A DNA stretch of 64,000 bases from Carallia brachiata (Eukaryota > Streptophyta > Magnoliopsida > Malpighiales > Rhizophoraceae). Positions within the stretch are counted from its first letter, which is position 1. Every line of letters starts with the position of its first letter. Shown piece after piece: positions 36,742 to 48,831 of this stretch. Made by a program: the position numbers and the translations under genes. The DNA is taken from the NCBI GenBank assembly GCA_021464245.1, contig JADCRB010000038.1, forward strand, positions 1,387,392 through 1,451,391, in the 5' to 3' direction. The notes beneath the pieces were generated by a model. It ran no database searches and had not been told where the DNA came from. It worked only from the letters and a program-made list of their open reading frames with translations.

Positions 36742-37795
36742 TCTTACGCAGTGTACATGGGGTCACATGCACATGGTCTAAATCCTACGTTGTCTGCCAT
36801 TGAAAATGCATCAACTACTTATCATGAATTGTTATGATCAATTTGCAAAAGGCCAGTTAGCGCGTCTATTTCACATTTGCTAAATTTCGATCCTATTCTA
36901 TGTTGGAACCAACTTTTGTTTGTTTAATTCCATATGAATTTTTCTTAATAATAGCATAGGCAAGACTAGGGAGAAAATATTATTCTCAGTATGCAAAATA
37001 AGCCAATAGTATATTATGCTTAATAACCACACTTAATAAATCTTTTAATGCCCTTTTGTTATTTTAATAATTGCAGCGCATCCAGATGTGCGCTATCCAT
37101 TTTTTCGAAGAAGGCAATAGAAACAATACACTCACCAAAAGGACAGGAATTGACCATGCCCAAGTCCTCTCTTGCGACAACGACAAGATTTGGTAATGAT
37201 GTAATAATTACCAATATTGATACAGCTATGTAATTTCGTGGAAGACTTTCAATTCCTTTTTTATAGCTTGCTTGCTGTCAAAGTTTTTATAGAATTTAAT
37301 TCAGTTAATTATAATGAGAGAAATCAATTTTAAGGTGATTGATTTGAGTATTGAATCTTATAATTAATCTCTTATTTGGTATGAATTCTTTCAAGAAGAA
37401 TTGAATATAATTCTCTTGCTTTATAGAGACATTTTTAAGTGGTTGAAAAATAGAATGAATTATGTTCACGTACTTTGACAAAATTAACAATTCTATGGTT
37501 AAAGTATTTTTTTGGAATGTCAAAATTCAATTGAATTAAACTAATTATACCTTACGACATTTTGAACAAACTATTAAAAATGTGCGTGTGTGTGTGTGTG
37601 AGAGAGAGAGAGAGACAGAGAGAGTTCATAAGAAAAAAGATGTGAAGCAAAATTTTCACTCCAAGATGGCCATATAATTGTTACAAAACTGTGCCATCCT
37701 TCAAGAATTTGAGAATAGCAAAACTTAGTTATAAATAAATGTATGTGTAGGTGTTTGGCCCGCTTCAAAAAGCTTCCATGATATTATTGCAACAG
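36742..37795 (+). pseudogene. Second subtilase (SBT5-like) pseudogene fragment
   Basis: Exon-like pieces parallel the first copy: 36742-36851 (SYAVYMGSHAHGLNP, then an in-frame TGA where the other copy has GSVC), a short piece near 36957-37010, 37077-37227 (degenerate; ends RFGNDVIITNIDT, the catalytic Asp block) and 37751-37795 (VWPASKSFHD). The acceptor before 36742 is AT instead of AG and the donor at 36852 is GC. Nothing after the Asp region remains. The introns also match the first copy, so this is a duplicated locus, not a retrocopy. Confidence 0.85.
37581..37624. repeat. GT/GA compound microsatellite
   Basis: About nine GT units followed by GA units, in the subtilase fragment intron that corresponds to the GA-bearing intron of the first copy. 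Confidence 0.85.
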
Positions 37796-37899
37796 GTACA
37801 TTTCTTTCGTTTCTTTTTGTTTAGCCATGTGTAACTAACCAATCTACCAACAATGGACAGCGAAATTGATCATCAAGAATCTGCCCAAACCCATGAAAG

Positions 37900-40019
37900 C
37901 TCATGTTCTGAATGTTCTTTTAGTCTATTCTGCCAAAAAGACAACTTGCTGAAAAGAAACCCCAAATTACAACCTGAACTGATGTAAAAGGGTTTCTGGA
38001 GTAAGAGTATACATAAAAAAATTATTAAACCTAAAATCTGGAACTTGTATTTATGATAAACTGAGTCGTTTTTAAAATTGAAAGTCTCAAATTTGAATTT
38101 AACTCAAACCAATTTAACAAATTTTAAGACACCTTAAAATGACTAATAAGCGTAATGAAAAATCTCACACGAGTTTGCAAATGAGTCTTACTTACGTTAT
38201 CACATAAACTCATTTAAAGGTAAGAACAAATTTTAGATTGTGTGGGTAAAGTGCATAGTTTCAAATTTATATTTCCCTAATTGCATTTCATGGAGCCAGG
38301 ACATCATGCTAACTATACGAAATTCGTGTGAAGGGAATTTCCCTTTTTTTTTTTTTGTGGGATCAATGTAAAGGGGATTTTTCGTCATAAAAAGTTGTAC
38401 CGCCTATGTTTTGGAAAGACATGAACAAAATGGGTCCAAACGAATGGACCACGAAACTGTTATCCAGAATCTGCACCGAGACCAACAAAGCCCACATCTT
38501 AGTGTTCCCCACTAGGCCCTTATATAAGTGAGAACCACTTTCAGAAACAAAACCCAAGATTGAAACTCACAATTGCAACCCAACCCGATAAATGGCCGGA
38601 TCTGTTTCCAAAGTAGAGCAGTGTTGGTCCAAAAACAAATGTCAAGCTTCTTCAATTCGTGAAATCCTTTTTTTGTTTTGGCACAATGTGAAACCCAAAT
38701 TAGACTTGGACGAACAGGGAAGCCTAATTGGCGACCAATTCTTTTTTTTTTTTGAAAGAAAATTCATGGCATCACTTACCAACCAAGATTGACAGTCATT
38801 TGTTTATTCTATAAAAAAAAAAAAAAAGATTGACAGTCATTGGTCAACTTTTTTACTTAATCTCTTCCTTATAGAAGACTTATTATTAGAATTTCGAACA
38901 AGACTTCGCCGCAGTTGATCATAACAGTTATCACATCTTGAGCTTGATCGGCTAAAAAAGGTACAAATCAGCGTTCCCGAATTGTGGGACACTGGGACTT
39001 CTTTCCGGTTCATTCTGTCAATCACTTCTAGAACTACTAAATCCTAAAAACCCAACCTCAGAAGAATCTGAAACCCTATTTATTATTATTATTATTTATT
39101 TCATTGTAATATGAAATAAAAAATTGATGAACCATATTTATATAAAAGATTCATTACTCAAGTATTAAAAAAGCTAAACGAGAGTTTCACATAGTCAATC
39201 ATAATGATTATCAAATTTAGAGTCTGATATGATCACTTTAATCATATCAACAGCGAAGTAGAAATTCAAATTAAAATAACCACCATAAAATAATTGTCCG
39301 ATCACTATTTAGATTCTCTATTCAGTGAAAATCAACAACCAATTATTAATTAAGACAATTTAGCATAGATTTGTTTTTTTTTGGTGCAACTTTCCTTTAC
39401 ATTAAAAAATTAAAATAGAATTTCAAGCAGGAAAAAATTATAATATATCATTTTAAAATTTCCTTTATATTGGATAATAATTTTGGTTGATGTATGAAAA
39501 AATAAAATAAAATAAAAGGTTAAAATAGATTTTCAAGCAGAAAAAAATTATAATATATAATTTTATAAATTTTCCTTTATATTAGATAATAATTTTGGAT
39601 GATGTATGAAAAAATAAAATAAAATAAAAGGTACAACCCAACGCAACGCAGCGATATATTAATCATAATCTTTGTTTTTTTCCTATCAAAAAAAAAAAAT
39701 CATAATCTTTGTTTTTTCTTTTTCTTTTTTTTTTTTTTTTTTTGAAACACAACGTAGGCTGGCATAAATAGGCTCAAACGGATGACAAACCAACTTCCCC
39801 GGACGTGGGGATCCTTTCAAAATTGAATCAAGCAATCGCTTCTGGGACTACTAAACCCTAAAACCCAACTCAGAAGAATACACCAAGATTCCATTATTAA
39901 AAACCCTAATTATTATCATTATTTTTTTTAATTCATTTTATTCTCTTTCTCAATGCCCTGAGCCTTCCTCACTTGAATAATCTTGGTTCAGGTCGGTGTA
40001 TATTTAAAAATAAAAAAAA
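37900..40019 (+). promoter_or_regulatory. CSN7 upstream region (second copy of the duplicated block)
   Basis: Aligns with 29130-30993. Within it the proximal promoter segment is itself repeated: 38990-39115 and 39790-39960 both carry the AATC-CTTCT-GAACTACTAAA and CTCAGAAGAAT blocks. Two telo-box motifs (AAACCCTAA) lie at 39853-39861 and 39901-39909, 111-167 bases before the ATG. No TATA box was recognised. The real promoter limits are unknown. Confidence 0.5.
39410..39631. repeat. 110-bp tandem duplication upstream of CSN7
   Basis: Copies start at 39410 and 39520 with TTAAAATAGA. Each ends with TGTATGAAAAAATAAAATAA and AAGG. Divergence is about 7%. The corresponding place in the other CSN7 upstream copy (near 30600-30700) has a single unit, so this repeat arose after the block duplication. 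Confidence 0.8.
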
Positions 40020-43000
40020 ATGGACATCGAACAGAGACAAGCGGAGCTAATCGATCATTTTGTGAAGAAAGCAACGGCTCTAGAGGGCTCTGCTCTCGCC
40101 GCCGTTATCGTCGACGCCACTTCGCACCCTTCCCTTTTCGCATTCTCCGAGATTCTCGCCGTTCCCAGCGTTTCCAAGGTTATAATCGCTCGCCCCAATT
40201 TTTAATTTACTTGTGATTTTACCTTGTGGGTTAGCAGTTGAATTCAGATGTAGAGAATGAGGTTGTATTTAATAGAAAAATGGGGAGCTTGATATGATAT
40301 GCCGCTGCTTATTTGTGATAATGAACTTGCGCAGCTCGAAGGAACTGAGAATTCTCTTTATCTGAATTTGCTTCGCTTGTTTGCCCATGGCACTTGGAGT
40401 GATTACAAATGTAAGCTTACAACTTCCTTTCATCTGTTTTGTGAAAATCTGTGGTTAATTTTTTTTATTGCTTTCTTGCCATTTTTGTCATTGTTTTTGG
40501 ATTTGGCTGAGGCGAGGGGAGGGAAGGGGTTCAACTTCCCCATGCCTACCGGTTGGGACTTGACAATCAAATTATCTGTGGGTCATTTTTCATTTGATAA
40601 TTCGATAGTTATAAACATACCGCAGTCCCTTTCATGTAATAGGTGACAGGAGAAGTGCATTACAATGATGGGGATAGAAGAGGCCATCAACACCCTCTGT
40701 GTAGCTAAGTACATTTTGACATTGTAAAGGTCTCTTATGGATTAACTACTTTAGACGTCTCTTTATGCTAGTGGATATTAGATGATGAAGACTTGGGACG
40801 TTGTTGCGCAAATATGAGACGAGACTTTGAGCGGGAAAGTGGTATAGAAATTGGGGAGAACCATGAAGCAAGATTTATAGAATTTAGGATATATAAGTGC
40901 AAGAAAGTACAAAAGTGGTCGCATGGCTGGTGGCACAAGTATGCACAAGTTATGAGCTTGTTTTATGGCTGCCTTTTCTTTTGTTTTGCTGGATGACTTA
41001 AGTATAAAATCCTTCAAATTGGGTCTTTTTCTGTTGTTTTTATTTTGGATTCCATGATGAATGCAGAGGCTAAGTCTGTTTATTTGAAGGTAATACTGGT
41101 CATCTTCCACAACTGGTTCCCGATCAAATCCTCAAGCTAAAGCAACTTACTGTGCTTACACTGGCTGAAACAAACAAGGTATCAGCCCCTTGCGCACTTA
41201 TTTGATTTGTCTGATTTTCCTCATAGTAGAACAGATTATTAATGTCATTGTTACTTATGTAATGTGATCCGTACAATTCAGAAGTATTTTACTGTTGTCA
41301 TCACCTAACCACAGAACATGGGTTAAGAAAATATATGGCCTCATCTTTTAAAAAATCTCTTGAATTGCTTATAAAAATGCCCTTGCTGCTGTTATGAATG
41401 CCACAGTACTTCAAAAACTTGAGAACTTGAAGCTTTTTTTTATTTTTCATACAGAGGCTGCACAGCGAGTTTGAACTATTTAAATACCAGTGTTATTTGA
41501 TTTTCCAGATATTATCCTATGATGAGTTACTGCTGGAGCTAGATGTCACAAATGTTCGTGAACTAGAGGATTTTCTTATTAATGAGTGCATGTATGCGGT
41601 AGGTCTTCTTCCAGCTGTTTTCTGTTAATGGTGGTAATATCATGTATTTTTCTCCTTTAGTTGTTGGCACTCAGCTGTACAAATGAAATGGATAAAATGT
41701 CAAAAACTTGTTCGGTTTTTCAAGGTCTCAAATGGCTGCTTCTTTCCTCTCTCCAGAACAATGTAGCTGATTCATAGGGTGATTTTTCTCTTTTCTTAAT
41801 TTTTTTTGTTAAGAACATTTGTTTAGATTTAGAAGTGGCAAGTTAGTACTTATTAGTAGGAAGAAAACCAAAGAGTGATGTCTTAATCCTTGTATTAATT
41901 TTTCCTTCTGCTAGGGAATAGTTAGAGGAAAGCTCGATCAAATGCGAAGGTGCTTTGAGGTCTGTGGATGTTTTCATGACCTTACTTTAAATTGCTGCTG
42001 TTACCTGCTTTCTTTTCTACTGTTGTTATGCATATTGATGTTTGTTTAATATTTTCACTGACCACAGATTCAATTTGCTGCGGGGAGGGATCTGAGACCT
42101 GGACAACTAACTAACATGATAGATACATTATCAAGCTGGTAATGACTTGCCACTGTCTTTATTTGTATGGCTGGTAGCCAAAACAACCTCTATTATCTGT
42201 TAGCAGTTGTGGCAAATCCTTCTGTGCCTCGTAAGCACAAAATCTGAGAGGGACACTAACTCTATGTGAATCTGCTTTAATTTTTTCTGTTTATCATCGC
42301 CATTTGCCCATTTCTTAGCTTTTCTTTGGGCATCCTGGCAAGTTTCTAATTAAATTGTACTACTCTTGGACATAGTTCATGTGTTTTAACATGCCCCAGC
42401 CTACTAACGGAAGTTACTTTGTAGTTATCTGGTTTCTTTGGCTATCTTGCTCAAGGTTTTTAATATCTGAATTTCCATCTTGATTAAGTCTACCGGTATT
42501 AATCTGTATTTCATCCAACCTTATACCAATGGATGTCTAGGTTGGCCACGTCAGACAATCTACTCATATCGATTCAAGAGAAAATAAAGTGGGCTGATAC
42601 TATGAGTGAGTTGGACAAGAAGCACCGAAAGGACATAGAATACAGGGTGGAAGAAGTAAAAAAATCCCTCACCGTCAAGGTGAGTTGAACTTAAATTCAC
42701 ATTCCAGACGATGAACTATTGAATAGAAAACAATTGATTTAAACATCATGAGGTTTTGCATTAATCAGGTTCCTTATTTTGTTGCTCCGTTTGGTATCAC
42801 GATGCTAACCTAAGGAAACTCCGAAAGCTTCTGACCCATTGCCGTCAATGTAGATTGCCTTTATTCTTTTTATGTTCATATAGAACAAATGCAGATGTGC
42901 GCTTTTGTTTTTGAGGAGCCAGGCAGAAGCCAGTGCATGCGTTAAAGTCTCAGAGTCGGAGTGATAGAGGGAAAGGAGAGGGCATAGGGCGAGGAAGTGA

Positions 43001-43815
43001 GAGGGAAAGGATAGGGCAGGGAAGAGGGATGGAGGAAGAGAAGGGTAAGGGGTGACTTTGGGTCCATTTTTCCTATTTTATCTTTCCTTCAGTTGGTTTT
43101 TTTTGGGAAGAGAGAAGAGAAAAGAGAGACCGGGGGGGGGGGGGGGGGGGGGGAGAAGCACTGCAGATGGTAAATTGCTGATGCCTTAGTTGCTCATAGA
43201 CCTAAAATACGCTGAACTAGCGGCAGAGTCTTCTTTTTTTTTTTAAATCCTCTAAAGAAACTGTATTTGAAGGGATATGCGGTGAATCAACCCTGTTAAT
43301 GGTTGCTTAGTGAATCAACCCTTTCAATGATGCAATATGTTAAAATGCAACATTACACGGACTTCTGCATAAGATCTGCCACAATTTTAGTGGGCTTTTT
43401 TGGTTGGGGCGAATGGTAACTTTCCTGTAGTAGATTTATTATTGGGATATGTTGGTCGATGTGTCTTACTTACGTCGTGGCAGAAGTTACACACTGTAAG
43501 CAGGCCGACATTGAGTTCCGAGTACACGAGGACTTCTACTCTGAACCTGGTGGAGTGATGGATAACGAGGAAGACAGAAGCCGACCAAAGAGGTATTATA
43601 ATGCAACTTCAACTTCCTGGTGGACTTTGTTGTCATCACTTCAGAGCTCATAGTAATGTTTTTCTTTGTTTGAATTTCTTTTGGATGGTCCAAGTCCATA
43701 GTCCTGTATCAAATCGATGATGTTTTTCAGTGTTATACTCTTCGGTCTGAAATTTCTTATTGCACTCTTTGACCGGTAACTTGGTGAGTGCAGGAGGCGG
43801 CACCCTTTATCTTGA
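40020..43815 (+). CDS. CSN7: COP9 signalosome complex subunit 7 (CSN7), nine exons
   Basis: Subunit of the COP9 signalosome, the nuclear complex that removes NEDD8 from cullins and represses photomorphogenesis (Arabidopsis FUS5/COP15). Exons: 40020-40178, 40335-40410, 41090-41178, 41509-41598, 41915-41959, 42068-42138, 42541-42679, 43504-43592, 43794-43815. They join in phase to a 259-residue protein, the usual CSN7 length. Landmarks: MDIEQRQAELIDHFVKKATA, LLRLFAHGTWSDYK, QILKLKQLTVLTLAETNK, the PCI/winged-helix part (NVRELEDFLINECMYAGIVR), a coiled helix (SIQEKIKWADTMSELDKKHR) and a basic C-terminus (RPKRRRHPLS). All splice sites are GT-AG. There are no frame breaks, so the gene appears functional. 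A dead copy of its 5' end lies 9 kb upstream. A 22-base G run occupies intron 7. Confidence 0.95.
42956..43153 (+). repeat. Purine tract ending in 22 consecutive G (CSN7 intron 7)
   Basis: About 200 bp of GGGA/GAGG-rich sequence, interrupted by a short pyrimidine block, ends in an uninterrupted run of 22 G at 43132-43153. On the transcribed RNA this strand could form G-quadruplexes. The exact run length is unreliable in any assembly. Confidence 0.8.
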
Positions 43816-44954
43816 AGCAATAGATAGATCGTGTAATTCATTGGATGGGTGTTAGCGCAACTTGCTGGATTTTTATTTGTTCATGGCAGCACAACTAGAA
43901 GATAATGCCCGCTTTTGAGGACTATGATGCTCTCTGATTTCGTCACTTTAGACCGACGATTTGGAAATTGTTGCCTTGTCTTGAATCTATTTGTCATTCC
44001 TGTCAAGAATGGTACCAAATTTGGTGGTGCGGCTTAAAGTTTTCATGGTCATACAAGAACCTTGAGAATATGATCAAATTATATAGACGTCTTTTTACAG
44101 GAATTTTAGATGGGGGAGTAATTTATTGTTTAGAATGGCAGCATATTTTCCTTTTTTTTATTGTTTTTTTTTATGGAAACAAAAATTTTTATTCGTAAAT
44201 TTTCATATATAATCTACAATGATACTTTTCTTAAACCAATCCCAATCAAAGCGCACTTGGTTTTCATCACTGCTGACATCATCTAATTTTAATCGGCTCC
44301 AATACTATGAGACTGTAATCTCGGTGACTAAGTTTTGTAAACTAACTACTCTAGTTGTAAATTCTTGAAAAAAGGACGGGGAAAACGTGGCCTCTCAGAA
44401 TTGAAATTTATCTTCAATTTTGCGACAACGATAGGCAACAAATTGTTTATTTGGTGGGCATGTCCAAGTCTCAATATTGCCTGTAAGGTGGGGAGTATTT
44501 ATTTTACCGACTAAACAACTTTCTTGAGAAAATGAAAAAGAAACTATCGCACATGTTGTAGTGTAACAATAATAGGTCGAATGTGTTGATCAAGAGATTT
44601 TAAATTTAAGTGTATTGTGCGTGTGGTGAGATTAAATCTAAGAGTTCTCTTAGTATGAGATATACTATAATCATTCAGACTATTATATTAATAAGAAAGA
44701 TCCAAAATTATATTGATAAGAAAGATCCAAAATTCTCTTACAGAACCGTTAGACACTACCTCGTCTCTTTTATTTTAGAAAAGAAAAAAAAAGAAAGTGA
44801 AAAAAAAATCCTGAAGAGCAGTGAGATGGAATTCAATAGCATTTGTTTCAAACGTTGAACAAATTCAAGTTTTAAACGGAATTAATTGATTAAACAAAAA
44901 TTTGAAAAAAATAAAAGAAAACAAAGTAAGAGAAGAAATCTAGCCGTCGATTTA
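43816..44954. other. CSN7 3' flank and intergenic spacer
   Basis: Contains the CSN7 3' UTR and the 3' flank of the convergent ERF gene. The open frames here (43968-44198, 44610-44858) show no known domain. A near-repeated ATAAGAAAGATCCAAAATT occurs at about 44691-44735. Confidence 0.5.
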
Positions 44955-45524
44955 TTATTCTCTCCACTTGGGCGAGTCGTTATCCAACGACAACGGAGGC
45001 TCAGGCAATCGTCGCTTGGGGCTAACTCTAACAGGCTCGTAGTCACTGGAGCCGATCAGGTGAGGGAAATTCAGCTTAGCCTTAGAACCACGCATCTTAA
45101 AAGCGGCTCTGTCATAAGCCACGGCTGCATCCTCTGGCGTTTCATAAGTCCCAAGCCACAACCTGGCGCCGTTCTTCTTCGGATCCCTGATCTCCGCCGC
45201 ATACTTCCCCCACGGCCTCCGTCTCACCCCTCTATACTGCAACCCTCTCGACGGAGCGTTTTCCTTACGCGCCACCGTCACCTGGGACTCCTGCCTGACG
45301 GCCGACAATCCCGAGTCACTAGTTTCCTCCTTTGGAGTGTCAATATGCACGGGCAAATCTCCGTTACTGGTAACGGCAGACACGAATATTGGGTCTTTGC
45401 AGGAGTTCATTGATGGGATGCTGCTTAAGATAGCTTCTAAATCGTCGGCGAGAAGGTGCTGCTGAATCGACTCCAAAAGAGCAAAGTCTTCTTCAAACTC
45501 CGAGGTGCACATTTCTTTAGCCAT
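44955..45524 (-). CDS. AP2/ERF transcription factor, group IX (ERF1/2/13-like)
   Basis: An intronless gene of 189 residues. The acidic N-terminus ([20 protein letters not shown], then QQHLLADD) matches the group IX activation-type motif. The AP2 DNA-binding domain spans about residues 97-154 ([19 protein letters not shown], then [16 protein letters not shown], then [15 protein letters not shown]). Ala and Asp in AAEIRD are the ERF-subfamily residues for binding the GCC box. The short basic/proline C-terminus ([11 protein letters not shown]) is typical. Such factors act in the nucleus downstream of ethylene and jasmonate; that is inferred from the family. A TATA box lies at 45689-45696. It is convergent with CSN7. 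A broken paralogue lies at 50755-52297. Confidence 0.93.
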   Translation of the reverse strand: MAKEMCTSEFEEDFALLESIQQHLLADDLEAILSSIPSMNSCKDPIFVSAVTSNGDLPVHIDTPKEETSDSGLSAVRQESQVTVARKENAPSRGLQYRGVRRRPWGKYAAEIRDPKKNGARLWLGTYETPEDAAVAYDRAAFKMRGSKAKLNFPHLIGSSDYEPVRVSPKRRLPEPPLSLDNDSPKWRE

Positions 45525-45688
45525 TTCACCAACTGCTTTGGGATGTTTCCCTATGCCCGAGCTGCCGAAGCAGATAAATTGTTAAATACTGTTAACGTTA
45601 ATGCTACTTCAACGAGACTAGGCAGTGTTCCTCGCAAATCAAATGCGTTCGATTGATCAGGATTTGTAACATCGCTGTTCCGCCTGCG

Positions 45689-45696
45689 TTTATATA
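45689..45696 (-). promoter_or_regulatory. TATA box of the intact ERF gene
   Basis: TATATAAA on the minus strand inside a short TA run, about 165 bases upstream of the ATG at 45524. This implies a 5' UTR of roughly 130 bases. Confidence 0.5.
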
Positions 45697-45739
45697 TATA
45701 TGTATGGTTGGAGTTGGAGACCTTACCATTCAAAGTTCC

Positions 45740-46256
45740 TATCGTACTTATTTGTTTACTTAATAGTTTTTTGCGTTCTTTCCGTGAAGTTGCATTGCTA
45801 TGGTGATAAGCACCCTATTTTTCACGTGTTTTATTTATCTATGTATTTATTTTAATTTGTTTATCTCGGAATCTCATGGCTGCGGTGGTTGGATTATAAG
45901 TAGACACTAAGATATAGTAAAATATAGTTCACATTGTGCACAACAAGCGTAGTCTATTTATGATTAAGAGAAATAAGGGCTTCATTAATGTAGACTGCAA
46001 GACAAACTCAAATAAAATGATGTTATCATAATCATGTATTAAATATTTGTGGTTCTTAAAATGTTGGTTGTATTCATGCAACAACTTATTAAATTTGTAC
46101 AATTGTCCATCAAAAAAATGCATGCGACAAGGCATTTTTTTTGGGTCTATGTCCTTAATTAATTTTTTTGAACAAAAAAATGCCTTAGTTAATTCGCGTC
46201 TGTATAATATTTTTGTTGCCAAAATTAAGGAAATGATGAAGGATTCCGTAAATAAG
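45740..46256. other. ERF upstream spacer with a small hairpin
   Basis: No gene recognised. A 13-bp inverted repeat (AAGGCATTTTTTT and its complement) occurs at about 46130-46187 with a loop of about 30 bases. Otherwise plain AT-rich sequence. Confidence 0.4.
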
Positions 46257-47378
46257 TAGGGAACAGCCTCTCTCTCTAAGAAATACTCTCTGTCTAAAAT
46301 CTCTCAACTCATCAATACAACCAACCTTTTCACCTCTCACTAGCCAGCGGCAGTAACTTGCGAGTCACTTTAATATACCCTCTTGCTCTCTTCTTCCCCT
46401 CTCCACCTCCTTCTCTGCTTCTCTTTCCCTACCCCCATCTTTTCTACCCCTCTACATTTGCCATAGCTTTTGTTAGCTTTCATTCTCATTTTCTCGGATC
46501 TAGTTTAAATAAAGCCACCCAAGGTCCTCTCAGTGTAAGATCTACAGCCGTAGACGTTTTGTTTTTCTTTCAACCGTTTCTATGGCTTATTCCGTTGTTA
46601 GAGCCACCGCGTCTGGCACTGAAGCTGCCATACCAGTTGTCGGCATTACTGATTCTGACATTGACTCTACTGTCGATGCCATTGTACCAGTTGTCGACGT
46701 AGTCATTGGAGAGGGTTCTATCAGTGTTGAAAATGACGCCGACGGCGCTGCCAACGCTGCCCCGACCTTTGATTATTTTGCTGGCGCCGCCGCCTACACA
46801 GCCCTTCGTTTTGTTATTGCCGAACATATCCTAATCGCCGCCGCCTTCCTTCGACTCGCTATCACTTCCTCCGACAAGCCGCCGTCGCCCCCCCCCCCCA
46901 TTTCGACGAGTTGCCGCCGCTGTTACTGCTTAACAGTAATTTTGGCTCTTCTAGAGCTTTTTGGGAAGATTCTTGTTGTGTCCTTTTGTGTTGGATATAT
47001 TGTTATTGTCTCTAAATAGGATGTAATTTAGTTTTGCGAAAAATTGGTGTTCGATATATTCCATTGATTTTCATCACATGTTCATTTAAATGCGGTGTGC
47101 ACTGTTATGAGCAATTTTATCTAGTTAGATTAGATCTAAATAATCTTCGTGATTAGTTAGATTTAGTCACGTGTCGATTAGTATCCTCATCAGAGGATTG
47201 TCTTTTTCTGGGGCTTCGACCCTAGTCTGTGAAAGGTCCGAGTGACTTTATGAAATATAGGCCTTTTGACTTGAGTTGTATCTCTACTTTACGTAATATT
47301 TCTGATGCCTATATGATGGCTCTGTATACACTTTTGATGAATATTAATGCAATGATTTTTTCGCGTCAAAAAAAAATG
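46257..47378 (+). mobile_element. Probable LINE-derived, internally deleted retroelement
   Basis: Starts with a pyrimidine-rich leader (CTCTCTCTAAG, CTCTCTGTC), has an open frame at 46582-47019 rich in Ala/Val/Ile with no known domain, and ends in a G/T-rich tail that stops in TTAATGCAATGATTTTTTCG, CGTC and a poly(A) run of 9. This head-and-tail layout resembles plant LINEs that lost their middle. No reverse transcriptase and no clear target-site duplication were seen. It could alternatively be a processed copy of an unknown transcript. Confidence 0.4.
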
Positions 47379-48800
47379 AAGAGATTATGTGACTTGATCA
47401 TTGGTTAAATTTTGTAACTACAACTATGGAATTATTATCAACCGATTATTCACAGCTATTGAAATTATTCGGCAATTAGATTCTTTAATCTTTTCAATGT
47501 TGGACTTGCTTGATCTCAAACAAAAAATGTTGTAATTGCTAGCCTTGTACGTCTCCCTCTTTTACTGTATATAAAGATGGGGAATCGGTATGTGAAAGGA
47601 TCAAATTATTGGAATTATGATCATGAACCAATATGGCTCTCCGTCAGAAGAGTTTTGGGGGCATAGATTAGAATCCTCTCGTAGTATCGGAGAGCATGAT
47701 AGGTCATTTTATTAATTTTAATTATTATTTTAACTAATTGATTTTAACTAAAATTTAAATTTGAGACCGTTAATATTTGAAATTGATTTCATTACCACTA
47801 ATTTTTTAATTTGAAAGATTATGAAGCTGATATTTCATTTATTTACGAATTTAACAATTACATAACATCCTAACATTTCAGCCAATCGACGTGTTAGACT
47901 GTGTGTGTATCATAATCTAGCTAGAAATTATCAATTTATCTCATATTTCTTGTTTTGTTTCATTTTATTTTGCAGCCAAAAATTGACCAGTCATAATCCT
48001 GTTTCTAAAATTTCCGATTCGTAAAGATGATTCTAAGCTTTATAAAATTCTTTTTTCCTCAACGGATATATCCATCCATGCTTGCTTGGGCAGAAGTTCG
48101 GCACCCTCGCTAGTTTCCAAGTATTTTCCTTTTGCAAGAAAAGAAATTAAGAAAGACTTCACGTGGACGTCTTTGTCATGTGCCCGCGTTAAAATCATCA
48201 GTGGACATGGAAAATGGTGGTCAAATAACCCGAGGGCATAGGAAACTTCATCTTCTCCTTTTTTTTCTTTTCTTTTTGTTTTTTTGACCAAATCTTCAGG
48301 TGCGTTGAAGTATGGGCATATGACACATTTGAACTTTGAACTACAGGAAAGTAGGCAATGTTCAAATTGTCTTTTTATAATTCATTATCATCATAAGAGA
48401 TTTTAAAATAATAAAAAAATTATATAAATCATTTGGACAATTAAATTTATATATATATATATATATATATAAGCTGTCATATTTAAAAAAATTGAGTGAC
48501 TTGACTTCAAATCACTTTATCAGATTAGATAATATATGGATTGTTCAAACTCGGACGGGTATTTTTGAAATCCAACGCCCCGCTTATGTCCAATTCCACA
48601 AAGTTGCTTACTATCCAAACTCTAAAAGAGCGTTATCAGTTTTTAACAAATCAAGAAACATTTGTTTGTTGTTTGTTGGCTATAACCATATATATATATA
48701 TATATCTGTCATTACTATTTATATATTTTCTAATTAAATATGATAAGTTACCCGGTAGCCATGCTCTTTTGATATTGATCAACGGCCGATTGGATTCCAC

Positions 48801-48831
<31 letters not shown>
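48801..48831. repeat. AAT microsatellite
   Basis: About ten AAT units in intergenic DNA. Confidence 0.9.

Noticed and set aside
46358..46702. Plus-strand open frame before the Ala/Val-rich frame
   Set aside because: It is a translation of the pyrimidine-rich leader of the probable LINE-derived element.
48040..48291. Minus-strand 83-codon open frame (MVKKTKRKEKKGED start)
   Set aside because: No recognised domain; the lysine-rich start comes from a poly-T/C tract. It cannot be supported as a gene from sequence alone.
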